A stretch of 64,000 nucleotides of DNA from Streptomyces sp. CB02959 (GTDB lineage: Bacteria > Actinomycetota > Actinomycetes > Streptomycetales > Streptomycetaceae). The position numbers and the translations under genes are program-made. Location of the stretch: NCBI RefSeq assembly GCF_002803155.1, contig NZ_NNBP01000002.1, positions 496,001 to 560,000 of the forward strand, given 5' to 3'. Below, piece by piece: positions 1 to 8,441 of this stretch. A model generated the notes under the pieces. The model was not told the origin of the DNA, did no database searches, and worked only from the letters and a program-made list of their open reading frames with translations. Numbering within the stretch: the first letter of the stretch is position 1; every line of letters begins with the position of its first letter.

Positions 1-733
1 CGCCGTCGTCGTCGTGGACCCGGATCAGTTCGCTGAGCAGATCGTCGGTGAGCGCCGCGCGCCGTTCGCGGATCAGCGCGTGAATGTGCTCGATCATCGC
101 CGGGAACGCTTCGCGGAGCCGATCCGGTTGCAAAGAGACGAACACGGACCCCCAATCCCGCCACTGCAGCCGGCCTTCCTCCGGAATTCCCACCAGTTCG
201 CAGATGACCGTTATGGGCAGCGGATAGGCAAAGTGCTTGATGAGGTCGACGACGCCGTCCTCGGCGTGCTCGGGCAACCGCCTCAGCAGATCGTCCGCGA
301 TGTCCTCCACCCGGGGCCGCAGATCGGTGATCTTACGGGCGGTGAAGGCCCGGGAGACCAGTCGCCGGATCCGGGTGTGGTCGGGGGCGTCCATGGTGAG
401 GATGGTGTTGGCGAGGTACACCCGGTAGTGCTCGGGCAGGCCCATGATTTCCATCAGCCGGTCGGAGGGCGTGTCACCGTTTCCGCCTCCCGCCGCGAAG
501 GCGGGGGCATTGGCGAACCGGTGGTCGCGCAGCACCTCGCGGGCTTCCTCGAAACGGGTGATGAACCACACGGGGGTGTCGTCCGCGAACCGGCCGCGTA
601 CCACCGGGCCCTGTTCGCGCAGTTCGCCGTAGCCGGTGAACGGATCGGTGAGCAGGGCCGGTTCCATCACGTTCGGCTCGCCGGGGTGTTTGCCGACGTG
701 CTCGCTGAAGGGGGAGTCCGCTAATTCGGTCAT
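1..733 (-). CDS. Cytochrome P450, C-terminal part beyond left edge
   Basis: The gene runs off the left edge, so about 244 N-terminal residues are present. Reading the minus strand gives a typical bacterial class I P450 front half. It starts MTELADSPFSEHVGK and has an ITRFEEAREVLRDHRFANAP stretch. A helix-C region around residues 115-135 reads DAPDHTRIRRLVSRAFTARK, followed by an ITVICELVGIPEE segment. The I-helix and the heme-cysteine loop lie outside the window, so catalytic competence cannot be judged. The ATG at 731-733 is preceded by a good AGGAGAG ribosome site. The upstream neighbour on the same strand is a TetR regulator, separated by a repeat array, which suggests a regulated tailoring or detoxifying oxygenase. 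The substrate is unknown. Confidence 0.9.
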   Translation of the reverse strand, partial: MTELADSPFSEHVGKHPGEPNVMEPALLTDPFTGYGELREQGPVVRGRFADDTPVWFITRFEEAREVLRDHRFANAPAFAAGGGNGDTPSDRLMEIMGLPEHYRVYLANTILTMDAPDHTRIRRLVSRAFTARKITDLRPRVEDIADDLLRRLPEHAEDGVVDLIKHFAYPLPITVICELVGIPEEGRLQWRDWGSVFVSLQPDRLREAFPAMIEHIHALIRERRAALTDDLLSELIRVHDDDG

Positions 734-779
734 GTCTCTCTCCTGTGAGGTGCGGTGAAATGAGCCTGGAACGACGTCG

Positions 780-878
780 GACAGGGGGCCGAAAGGGGGC
801 CGAAAGGGGGCCGAAGGGACGTCGAAAGGGCGCCGAACGGACATCGAAAGGGCGTCGAGAAGAAGCCGAAAGGGAGCC
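780..878. repeat. Nine tandem 11-bp repeats between TetR and P450 genes
   Basis: Nine units of exactly 11 bp follow one another without a gap, with plus-strand consensus GAAAGGGNGYC. Two neighbouring units (791-801 and 802-812) are identical and the others differ by one to five bases. A degenerate unit flanks each end. The period equals about one helical turn, so any protein binding each unit would sit on one DNA face. The array fills most of the 204-nt gap between the TetR stop and the P450 start. It is pyrimidine-rich on the transcribed (minus-sense) strand. Function is unknown. Confidence 0.85.
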
Positions 879-937
879 GCGGCGGAGCCGTGCCGAAGTC
901 GCGGTGGGCCGTGGTCGGGTGCGGGCCGCGCGGGACG

Positions 938-1678
938 TCAGTCCCGCAGGTGCCGGCGCAGCTCCCGGGCGCTGTGTTCCTCCACCTGCGCGTACAGCGG
1001 GAGGATTTCGAGCGCGGCGGCCGCCAGCGCCTCGTCCACGGTCTTTCCCCGGGGCGGCCCGGCATCAGCTGCGGGGAATGCCTCCGCGGTGCTTTCCAAC
1101 GCGCTGCGGATCGTCTCGGCGAGGAGTTCGGCGCGCACGCCCGGAGTGTCCGGCGCACGGTCGTCCAACATCGCCTCGGCCATGAAGAATCCGGTGGCCG
1201 TGGACAGCAGAATGTAGCGCTGGTGCAGTACGTCGACGTCGGTACGCACCAGACCGTGCTCCCGCAGTACTTCGAGGTAGCGCCGTATCACCTCGTCGTT
1301 GAACGCGATCAGTTCGGCGAATTCCTTCTTGGCGGCGTCGTTGAGCCGGCCGAGGATGTCGACGTCGTCGGTGTAGAGGGCGCGCAGTACCGGCTCCTCC
1401 AGGAAGTCCTGGTAGTAACCGCGCATCATCCGGCTCGGCAGGATTTCCCGCGGATCGGCCCGCATCCGCTCCAACTGCCGTCGCTGGCTTCGTGCTTTGG
1501 CCACCAGCACGACGGCCAGCAGCAGGGAGTCCTTGGTCTTCCAGTGCAGATAGACCGTCCCCTTGCCGACCTTGGCCCGGCGGGCTATCTCGTCGATCGT
1601 CACCCGCCGGTACCCCCAGGCGACCAGGAGCTCCCCGGCGGCCTCCAGGATGCGCTCACCGCGTTCGGCTCGCTCCAC
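938..1678 (-). CDS. TetR/AcrR family transcriptional regulator
   Basis: A 246-residue regulator with an N-terminal TetR helix-turn-helix in residues 6-55. It contains the segments ILEAAGELLVAWGYRRVT, IDEIARRAKVGKGTVYLHW and KTKDSLL. The rest is an all-helical ligand-binding domain. The reading frame is open up to a TTG at 1714, but that codon lies inside a palindromic operator. The GTG at 1676-1678 has an AGGAGAGG ribosome site and is the better start. The gene is transcribed toward the P450 on the same strand, so it probably controls itself and that P450. The inducer is unknown. Confidence 0.85.
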   Translation of the reverse strand: MERAERGERILEAAGELLVAWGYRRVTIDEIARRAKVGKGTVYLHWKTKDSLLLAVVLVAKARSQRRQLERMRADPREILPSRMMRGYYQDFLEEPVLRALYTDDVDILGRLNDAAKKEFAELIAFNDEVIRRYLEVLREHGLVRTDVDVLHQRYILLSTATGFFMAEAMLDDRAPDTPGVRAELLAETIRSALESTAEAFPAADAGPPRGKTVDEALAAAALEILPLYAQVEEHSARELRRHLRD

Positions 1679-1698
1679 GGACCCTCTCCTTCCCCGTG

Positions 1699-1725
1699 CG
1701 TGACCAGATTTCAAATCTGGTCACG
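1699..1725. promoter_or_regulatory. 27-bp perfect palindrome, probable TetR operator
   Basis: Thirteen-base arms, CGTGACCAGATTT and its exact complement, surround a single central C at 1712. The site ends 20 bp upstream of the chosen GTG start of the TetR gene. Length and symmetry fit a TetR-dimer operator for autoregulation. The pairing is seen directly; its use as an operator is inference. Confidence 0.65.
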
Positions 1726-1906
1726 TGGTCAAAGGTAGGGAGGGCGCGGTCGCCCGATAAGGCGGATTCCGGCCACTCGCGGGCGGTGGAGCGGTAGTTG
1801 GCAAGCCGCTTGTCCGAGCCCGGAACGGCCGGGCAGCATGGCATCGTTCGCCGCCCCCGCGCCGACCGCTCAGAGGCGGCGACGGGACCGAATCGAGGAG
1901 AACACC

Positions 1907-2414
1907 ATGCTCAAGTCCTTCGCCGAGCTGTCCACGCCCCTGGTGGCCGACGCCTGTGTCCGGCTCGGCGCGCCGCTGCGCGCCGCCCCGCCCGGGATCG
2001 GTGCGGTGGTTCCCGGCCACCGGGTCGCCGGGCGGGCGCTGCCGGCTCGCCACTACGGCCAGCCCCGCGGCCTGCGCTTCGAGGGCCAGCAGGTCGCCGA
2101 CGCACGCCTCGTCCTGGCGGCCCGCGTTGTCGATGACCAGGACGTCGCCCGGCTCGGCGTCGGTGAACGCCTCCAGGAAGGTCTTCGGCGACGACGACGG
2201 GGTGCTGTTCGTCGCCGCGGACCGTGCCGAGGAGGTACTGGAGACGGCACGCGCCATCTGGGAGACCGAACGCGAGCAGGCCCGCCGGATCCGCGCCGGC
2301 GAGACCCTGCGCCGGCAGACCGCCTTCGACGACTTCCTCGCGCGCCGCGCCACCGATCCGGCGTACACGTTCCGGCAGCACCTCCGGCGCGTCGGCGGAG
2401 CCGTGGAGGAGTAG
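1907..2414 (+). pseudogene. RraA-family protein with inverted internal segment
   Basis: Three pieces of one RraA/HMG-aldolase-like protein are present in the wrong arrangement. The N-terminal part (LKSFAELSTPLVADACVRLG onward, ending ALPARHYG) is on the plus strand from ATG 1907, with a GAGGAG ribosome site. The next piece, FLEAFTDAEPGDVLVIDNAG followed by RQDEACVGDLLALEAQAAGL, is readable only on the minus strand (about 2060-2180). The C-terminal part, from VFGDDDGVLFVAADRAEEVL to the stop at 2414, is again plus strand but in another frame. About 50 residues that should follow the inverted piece are missing. RraA-fold proteins are aldolases/decarboxylases or RNase E regulators, and this copy cannot make a normal protein. 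It is a rearranged pseudogene or an assembly error. Confidence 0.75.
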
Positions 2415-2587
2415 CGCGGGCCGCGGGTACCGAGGCCGGGGGGAGTGCGGCGTGGCGCCGCGGCGACGGTGGGTGACATGCCGCCGACGGCGTAATCGTC
2501 GGGTTGGCTGTCCGGGCGCGTCAGGCTGTGGGCCTCGGGAACGGTCGTGACAGGAGTCCGTGGCGGGAGTCCGTGTGAACAGGTCGC

Positions 2588-3844
2588 GTGAGTGGGTCGT
2601 TGAGCGGTGACGCTGAGGACGAGGGTGACGGCGCTGGTGGGTCCGGTCCCGGCGGCACGGCGGGAGCCGCCGCCGTGAGGTCGTCGAACCAGGGCCACCC
2701 GGGCCCGCGGCTCTCCGGACTCGTCGACAGCAACGGCTTCGAAGTGCCGACGGTCCCCCCGTGGATGCGCTGGCTGCCCGGACTCTACGTCCTGCTCGTG
2801 CTGCTGCTGGAGTTCGTCACGCCCACCCTGTGGGCGGTGAGTTCCCTGCTGATCGCCGTGCCGGTGCTCGCCGCCTTCACCCACGGCCCGCTCGGCGTCG
2901 CCGTCGTCACCGCCTTCGCCGTCGTCCTGGAGGGCGTGCTCGCGGGCACCCCGTGCTGCACGGGCCACAACATCCATCAGTTATGGGGAAACCACTACGT
3001 CGCGACGTACATCTCCACCATCGTCGTGGGGATCATGGGCGTGGCGCTGGCCGGGTACCGGCAGCGTCAGCAGCGGCACCTGGTACGCGTCAACTCGGTG
3101 GCCGAGGCGCTGATGCGGACCCTGCTGCGACCGGTGCCGCACCGGGTCGGCGGGGTACTGGCGGCCGGTCTCTACCGGTCGGGCGAGATCGGCACCATGG
3201 TGGGCGGCGACCTCTACGACATCCGTGCCACGCAGGCCGGTGAGCGGGCCATCATCGGCGACGTCCGGGGAAAGGGGCTGCAGGCGGTCCGTACCGTCGC
3301 CGACATCCTCGGCAGCTTCCGCGAGGCGGTCTACGATCCCGGGGACCTGCTGGCGGTGGCCTCCCGGATGGAACGGCGGCTGGCCCACGAGGCGGCGGAG
3401 ATCCCCGACGACGAGCTGTTCGCGACCGCGGTCCTGATCGAGTACGACGCCGGGGCCCATCAGGTGACGATCATCAACCACGGGCACATCGAGCCGGTGC
3501 TGATCTCGGGCGGAGAGGTGACCGCCCTCACCGGCCCGCCCGCGCTTCCGCTGGGGCTGGGGGCGCTGGCCGCCGAACGCCCGGTCTCGTACACGCACCG
3601 CTTCGCCCAGGGTGACGTGCTGCTGCTCTGCACGGACGGACTGATCGAGGCCCGCGATCACACGGGCGCGTTCTATCCGCTGCTGGACCGGCTCCGCCAA
3701 CGGTTCGGGGGCCGTCCCGCACCCGGACCGGCCGACGTCATCGACTTCCTCAACACCGACCTGCCCCGCCACACCCGGGTCCTCCACGACGACGTGGCGA
3801 TCCTCGCGATCGCACCGTGCGACCAGGCTCCCGAGCCCGCATAG
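2588..3844 (+). CDS. SpoIIE/RsbU-type serine phosphatase, membrane-anchored
   Basis: A 418-residue protein. The first 45 residues are low-complexity Gly/Asp/Ser. Residues about 58-155 contain hydrophobic membrane segments. From about residue 190 there is a PP2C/SpoIIE phosphatase domain with VGGDLYDI, IGDVRGKGLQAV, NHGHIEPVLI, LLLCTDGLIEARD and a terminal HDDVAILAI. The metal-binding Asp residues of the family are all visible. Such proteins dephosphorylate anti-sigma-factor antagonists in partner-switching signalling. No anti-sigma gene lies next to it. The GTG at 2588 gives the full frame, but the ATG at 2764 just before the membrane part is a possible alternative start. Confidence 0.85.
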   Translation: MSGSLSGDAEDEGDGAGGSGPGGTAGAAAVRSSNQGHPGPRLSGLVDSNGFEVPTVPPWMRWLPGLYVLLVLLLEFVTPTLWAVSSLLIAVPVLAAFTHGPLGVAVVTAFAVVLEGVLAGTPCCTGHNIHQLWGNHYVATYISTIVVGIMGVALAGYRQRQQRHLVRVNSVAEALMRTLLRPVPHRVGGVLAAGLYRSGEIGTMVGGDLYDIRATQAGERAIIGDVRGKGLQAVRTVADILGSFREAVYDPGDLLAVASRMERRLAHEAAEIPDDELFATAVLIEYDAGAHQVTIINHGHIEPVLISGGEVTALTGPPALPLGLGALAAERPVSYTHRFAQGDVLLLCTDGLIEARDHTGAFYPLLDRLRQRFGGRPAPGPADVIDFLNTDLPRHTRVLHDDVAILAIAPCDQAPEPA

Positions 3845-3998
3845 CTACGGTCGGCACGCTCCCGTCCACCGGTCGGCGCTTCCCCGGCCGACGCCGGGCG
3901 GGGGTGGGGAGGGCCGGGGCACTCGGGTCGCTTCCGGCCGCCGGGCGGAGGACCCTGGAGACGTAGCGGGGGGCGTGCAGGAAGGTGTGAGGTGTCCG

Positions 3999-4442
3999 AT
4001 GAGCACTCTCGAAGAACACATCGACATCAGCGTTCCCCTCGAAGACGCCTGGGCCTGCCTCCATCGTGCGGAGGCGTATCCCCGGTTCCTGAACGGCGTC
4101 CGGGAAGCCCGGTCGGCAGGCGAGCGGCGGGCGCACCTGGACATCGACGCGGGTGGCCGGGCGCAGGAGTTCCAGGTCGAGATCGTCGACCGGGAGATGG
4201 AGAACGTGATGACGTGGCAGACCACGAGCGGCCCCGATCTGGCGGGGACGTTCTCGCTGCTGTCCATCGACCGGGGGCACACCCGGCTCCAGGCCCGGTT
4301 CGAGTACGACCCGGGCACGATCAAGGAGACCTTCGGCGGGCCGCAGGGATTCGCGCAGGCGGTCGCGATCGAGCGTGGTGTCCGCAGCGATCTCCAGCAG
4401 TTCAAGGAGCTGGTGGAAGCGGAGCGCAAGACCACCAAGTAA
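3999..4442 (+). CDS. SRPBCC (polyketide cyclase/START-fold) protein
   Basis: A 147-residue protein that resembles the SRPBCC superfamily. It opens with EEHIDISVPLEDAWACLHRA followed by a proline/phenylalanine turn (YPRFLNG), has alternating strand-like segments and ends in a long C-terminal helix (RSDLQQFKELVEAERK). Stand-alone members of this kind bind small hydrophobic ligands in a helix-grip pocket. Many are coenzyme-Q-binding-like or cyclase-like proteins of unknown role. The ATG at 3999 is preferred over an in-frame GTG at 3975 because a GAGGTG ribosome site precedes it. The ligand is unknown. Confidence 0.75.
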   Translation: MSTLEEHIDISVPLEDAWACLHRAEAYPRFLNGVREARSAGERRAHLDIDAGGRAQEFQVEIVDREMENVMTWQTTSGPDLAGTFSLLSIDRGHTRLQARFEYDPGTIKETFGGPQGFAQAVAIERGVRSDLQQFKELVEAERKTTK

Positions 4443-4632
4443 CCACCAAGACCACCGCGTGGGAGAGCGCAGCAGGGTGAGGAGGGGGACGGCTAGGCCG
4501 GGTGCGGGGAAGAAGGCGACGAGTCGGTGAGTCGGCCTCGGGCCTGTCACTGATGGGGGAAGGGCGGGGTGACGGGCGGCCGCGGGGGCGGCGGTGCGGC
4601 CGCGACTGTCGCTTCGATGGTGAGACGGGGGC

Positions 4633-4920
4633 TCAGGCGAGGTGGCGTTCGGGCATCGGGCGTTCCACGCCGTCCAGTTCCAACGTGCAGCGGGGCGCCG
4701 TGGGGACGAGCCGTGGCTCGCGGATGCGGACCCGGAAGAGCCGGGTGGGGTCGTCGGGGAGTTCGCCGGTGAGGAGGTTCAGACCGGTGCCGTGCTCCTT
4801 CTGGTAGGCGACGACCTTGCCGTTGACCAGGAGTTCTATCTCGCCGTCCCGTCCCGGGCCGATGTTCACGGTGATCGAGTGGCCGCCCTGATCGAGGTGG
4901 AAGTGGTGGCTGCGTCCCAT
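4633..4920 (-). CDS. Small hypothetical protein
   Basis: A 95-residue protein starting MGRSHHFHLDQGGHSITVNI. It is predicted to be mostly beta strand, with a His-rich N-terminus and the segments GEIELLVNGKVVAYQKEHG and LFRVRIREPRLVP. The ATG at 4918-4920 has a GAGG motif upstream, and the frame extends further upstream without a better start. Codon use is typical of the neighbours. I do not recognise the family. It sits convergent with the SRPBCC gene and divergent from the site-2 protease gene, with no obvious functional link. Confidence 0.6.
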   Translation of the reverse strand: MGRSHHFHLDQGGHSITVNIGPGRDGEIELLVNGKVVAYQKEHGTGLNLLTGELPDDPTRLFRVRIREPRLVPTAPRCTLELDGVERPMPERHLA

Positions 4921-5234
4921 GGCCCTCGCCTCCCGTGTCCGGGGCGGTGCGCCTTGCGTGGTGGCGTCCGCACCCGATGGCGTCAGCACTTCCAGGTTAG
5001 TTCGGCGGGCCGACAGACAGGCCGCAAGGGCAGCAGGGCGGAAGGCGGGTGCGGGCACGGCCGTGCCGAGGGCGGGCCGGGGCCGGCGGGTGCGGCAGCC
5101 GGCGGGGACGGCGGGGCGAGCGACAGGCCGTAGCGAGTGACAATTGGGGTGAATACGGTGCCGGGTGGTCCGCGGAGTGCGGGGCGGGAGGCCCCGCCCG
5201 GAGGAACCACCGCCCGGGACGGCGGGAGACGCTG

Positions 5235-6368
5235 ATGAACGGCTCGGTCCGGATCGGACAAGTGGTCGGGGTGCCGCTCCGCATGCACTGGAGCGTGCCG
5301 CTGCTGGTGGTGCTGTTCGCGTACGGCCTCGGGCGGCAGACGCTGCCCGTCATCGTCCCGGGGCGCTCCGCCGTCGTCTACGCCCTGGCCGGGGTCGTCG
5401 GCGCCGCGCTGCTCACCGGCAGCCTGCTGCTGCACGAGACGGCGCACGCCGCGATCGCGCGGCGCAAGCAGATCTCCGTCGAGGACGTGACCCTGTGGGC
5501 GCTGGGCGGGATGACGCGGATGGGGCGGCCGCAGACCGCGGCCGCGGCCTTCGCGGTCGCCGTCAGCGGTCCGCTGACCAGCCTGCTCATCGGGGGTGTC
5601 GCGCTGGGGGCCGGATTCGGGTTGAACGCGCTGTCGCTGTGGGCGGTGCCCTCGGTGGTCCTGGTGTGGTTGGGCTGGGCCAACGTGTTCCTGGGCGTGT
5701 TCAACCTGCTGCCGGCCGTCCCCCTGGACGGCGGCCGGGTGGTGCAGGCGCTCCTGTGGTGGCGCACCGGGGACCGGGACCGCGCGGACCTGGTGGCGTC
5801 CCGGGGCGGGCAGGTGATGGGCGCACTGCTGGTGGCCGTCGGCTGGATCTCCGTACTGCGCGGGTCGCCGGGCGGGCTGTGGCTGGGGTTCATCGGACTG
5901 TTCATCATGGTCGTCGCCGGGGCGGAGCGGCGGCGCGCGACGCTGCAGACGGCGCTGCGCGGGGTGCGGGCGGCCGACGCCATGTCCAGTCCCGTGGTGA
6001 CCGGCGCGGACTGGCTGACCGTCCAGCGCTTCATCGACGAGGTGGCGGTGCACACCGGGCACTCCGCCGTCCCGCTGTTGGACTTCGAGGGTCGGCCGAG
6101 CGGCGTCGTGCAGCTCCGCAGGCTCGCGGCGATACCGCTCGCGCAGCGGGCGGAGCTCCGTGTGCGGGACGTGGCGACACCGCTGTCCCAGTGCGCGGTG
6201 GCGGCGCCGGACGAGCTGCTGACCGAGGCGTTGGAGAAGCCGTCCCTGCGGACCGGGATGCGGATCCTGGTCGTGGACGCGGGGCATCTGGTGGGGATCA
6301 TCACCGCCAAGGACGTCTCCCGGCTGATGCAGCGGCACACGTTGAGCGGTCGGGCGGGGGCCGGGTGA
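5235..6368 (+). CDS. Site-2 protease family (M50) metalloprotease with CBS domains
   Basis: A 377-residue integral membrane protease. Residues 67-71 are HETAH (zinc-binding HExxH), and NLLPAVPLDGGR at 157-168 supplies the third zinc ligand, Asp165. About six hydrophobic segments lie in residues 10-235. Residues about 255-370 form a CBS-like pair (AADAMSSPVVTGADWLTVQ and LVGIITAKDVSRLM). The family cleaves substrates within the membrane plane, for example anti-sigma factors or signal-peptide remnants, and CBS domains often sense adenosyl nucleotides. ATG 5235 follows a GGGAG site. The PP2C gene follows 70 nt later on the same strand, so the two are probably co-transcribed. Confidence 0.9.
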   Translation: MNGSVRIGQVVGVPLRMHWSVPLLVVLFAYGLGRQTLPVIVPGRSAVVYALAGVVGAALLTGSLLLHETAHAAIARRKQISVEDVTLWALGGMTRMGRPQTAAAAFAVAVSGPLTSLLIGGVALGAGFGLNALSLWAVPSVVLVWLGWANVFLGVFNLLPAVPLDGGRVVQALLWWRTGDRDRADLVASRGGQVMGALLVAVGWISVLRGSPGGLWLGFIGLFIMVVAGAERRRATLQTALRGVRAADAMSSPVVTGADWLTVQRFIDEVAVHTGHSAVPLLDFEGRPSGVVQLRRLAAIPLAQRAELRVRDVATPLSQCAVAAPDELLTEALEKPSLRTGMRILVVDAGHLVGIITAKDVSRLMQRHTLSGRAGAG

Positions 6369-6438
6369 GCCCGTGGGCCCGGGGCGGGAGACGTCGCGGC
6401 GGACCCGGCGGGGGAGCGAGCGCAAGGGAGCGACGGCC

Positions 6439-7191
6439 ATGGACACGGTGACGCGGTACGTCACGGTGACGGCGCTCAGCCACACCGGTCTGATCCGGGA
6501 GCACAACGAGGACAGTCTGGTCGCCGGGCCGTGGACGCTGTGCGGCACGGTGACCGAGAACCCCCAGACGCTGGTGTTCCCGTTGGGCAGCCCCCTGGTG
6601 GTGGCGGTCGCCGACGGAATCGGCGGGCAGCCCGGCGGCGAGGTGGCGAGCGCGCTGACCGTGGCGCACCTGGCGGCGCTGGGGCCGTCACTGGACAGCG
6701 AGGAGGCGGTACGGGAGGCCCTGACCCGGTGCAACCGGGCGGTGTACGCCGCGGCCGAGCGCGATCGGGCGCTGACCGCGATGGGCACGACGGTGGCCGG
6801 CACCGTCGTCCTGCCCGACGAGCTGCTGGTCTTCAACGTCGGCGACAGCCGGGTCCTGGAGGCGGACGGGGACGGGATGCGCCAGGTGAGCGTGGACGAC
6901 AGCCCGCCGTTGCGGGCGGGACAGCGGACCACGTCGCTGGTGACGCAGGCGATCGGCGGCGCGGCGCGGTTCAGCGCGATCACCCCGCATGTGCGGAGCG
7001 TGCCGCTCGCTCCGGAGCGGCGGTACGTGGTGTGCACGGACGGGCTGACCGATCCGGTCCTGGACGAGGAAATCGCCGCAGTGCTGCGGGCGCACGACGG
7101 TGGGCGGGCCGCCTTCGAGCTGTGGAAGGCGGCGATCGAGGCGGGCGCGCCGGACAACATCACGGTGGCGCTGGTCGGCGTCGGTGGGTGA
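6439..7191 (+). CDS. PP2C-family serine/threonine phosphatase
   Basis: A 250-residue cytosolic PPM-type phosphatase. Motifs in order are TGLIREHNEDS near residue 16, VADGIGGQPGG near 58, MGTTVAGTVV, FNVGDSRV near 136, CTDGLTDPV near 198 and PDNITVAL at the end. All metal-coordinating Asp residues expected for the family are present. It removes phosphate from Ser/Thr, usually opposing a Hanks-type kinase such as PknB, but no kinase gene is next to it. ATG 6439 has an AAGGGAG ribosome site eight bases upstream. Its position behind the site-2 protease gene suggests a signalling pair, which is inference. Confidence 0.9.
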   Translation: MDTVTRYVTVTALSHTGLIREHNEDSLVAGPWTLCGTVTENPQTLVFPLGSPLVVAVADGIGGQPGGEVASALTVAHLAALGPSLDSEEAVREALTRCNRAVYAAAERDRALTAMGTTVAGTVVLPDELLVFNVGDSRVLEADGDGMRQVSVDDSPPLRAGQRTTSLVTQAIGGAARFSAITPHVRSVPLAPERRYVVCTDGLTDPVLDEEIAAVLRAHDGGRAAFELWKAAIEAGAPDNITVALVGVGG

Positions 7192-7308
7192 GGCGGCGCG
7201 TCCGGTTCGGTGGCCGCAGCGGTCGGGCCAGGGTGGCCGCGCCGGTACGGCACCGCCCGGCGGCTGCGGGCCACCGCCGTCGGGCAGCCAGGAGGCCGAC
7301 GACGGGGC

Positions 7309-8196
7309 CTATCCGCGATCGCGGGGGAGCGACGGCAGTCCGAGCCGATTCCCGGTGTCGTCGTCGAATTCCGCGCAGAACGCACCGAGCGAGTCCTCAA
7401 GATGGGAGAAAGAGCGCGCTGCGAACAAAACAGGCTGATAGCTGGAAATCCGGTAGTAAGTGCTGGCTGCCGCAGACATGTCCAGTTCGCGGACTTCCCG
7501 GCCGGTGTGCGCGGCGATCTCCCCGTACGAGGACAGCAGCGCCGCGCCGAACGCCTTGGCGGCCCCGGATTCGGTGATCAACCCGAATTCGAGGGTGTAC
7601 CAATACACCCGGCTCAGGATGTCCAGCGCCCCCTCGGTCCGGACCCGGTTCGCGGCCCGGCCGATCACCCGGTACAACTCGGCGACGCGCGGCGACGACA
7701 GATGGATCCCGTGCCCCAACACGTCGTGCAGCACATCGGGTTCGGGGGTGTACAGCGGCACGGCCGGATGGCGTACGAACTGCACCGCGTGGAAGTAGCC
7801 GTGCTCCATCGCGCCCAGGAACCGCTCGTTGGGCACCACTCCGCCGGCCAGGGTGAGCGCGAACCCGGAGCGGGCCCGCAGCCCGGGTGTGACGTCCGCG
7901 TGCTGCGGGACCCGCTCGGCGGGGATGTCCGCGCCCTCGCCGCCCTCCAGTACCTCCCGGCAGGCGTGCGCCCGGTGCGCCGGGGCCAGCGCGGCATGCA
8001 CCGTCCGCCAGGTCCGGTGCTCCTCCTCGGTGTACTCGACACCGGGGTACGGCGCGCCCACCGGGTGGCCGGTGGCGCGGGCCGCCAGGGCGTCGCGGCG
8101 CTGCCGGTAGTCCTGGTCGCGGCGCCCGGGGTGTTCGTTCGCGCGGCCCAGCCGCCCTTCGGCGGAGACGGGGGTCCGCTTCCGTACCGTGCTCAT
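7309..8196 (-). CDS. Biopterin-dependent aromatic amino acid hydroxylase (phenylalanine 4-monooxygenase-like)
   Basis: A 295-residue protein of the iron/tetrahydrobiopterin hydroxylase family. The 2-His-1-carboxylate iron site is complete: HDVLGH gives His157 and His162, and Glu203 lies in YWYTLEFGLI. The 41-residue His-to-Glu spacing equals that in bacterial phenylalanine hydroxylase. The reaction would be para-hydroxylation of Phe (or hydroxylation of Tyr/Trp) with O2. Length suits a single-domain bacterial enzyme without the mammalian regulatory ACT domain. The ATG at 8194-8196 gives MSTVRKRTP; the frame continues upstream but with Arg-rich, uncharacteristic sequence. No pterin-recycling gene is adjacent. 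An AsnC-family regulator lies 1.4 kb away. Confidence 0.85.
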   Translation of the reverse strand: MSTVRKRTPVSAEGRLGRANEHPGRRDQDYRQRRDALAARATGHPVGAPYPGVEYTEEEHRTWRTVHAALAPAHRAHACREVLEGGEGADIPAERVPQHADVTPGLRARSGFALTLAGGVVPNERFLGAMEHGYFHAVQFVRHPAVPLYTPEPDVLHDVLGHGIHLSSPRVAELYRVIGRAANRVRTEGALDILSRVYWYTLEFGLITESGAAKAFGAALLSSYGEIAAHTGREVRELDMSAAASTYYRISSYQPVLFAARSFSHLEDSLGAFCAEFDDDTGNRLGLPSLPRDRG

Positions 8197-8441
8197 GGCC
8201 CAGAACCTGCCCCACGGCCGGGAGAAGATCACCTGGCGTAGCCGCCGGTGTGCGGTCCGCCGCGGCCGGCGCCGTGCGCGCCGCCGGGTCGCCGCGCGCC
8301 GCACCCCCGTCGCCTTCGGCCTCTCAACGCATGACTCGCTTTTGTATCGGTATTGCTTCGTTTCTTGACGATCCGGGCTTCGGTGACGTTCACTCAGCCC
8401 TTCATGGGCCGAGTCAGGCGGCCCCTGTGGAGGTACTTTTC

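Noticed and set aside
4983..7400. An 805-codon minus-strand frame opposite the site-2 protease and PP2C genes
   Set aside because: The plus-strand genes have clear catalytic motifs; the minus-strand product is Pro/Arg-rich with no family.
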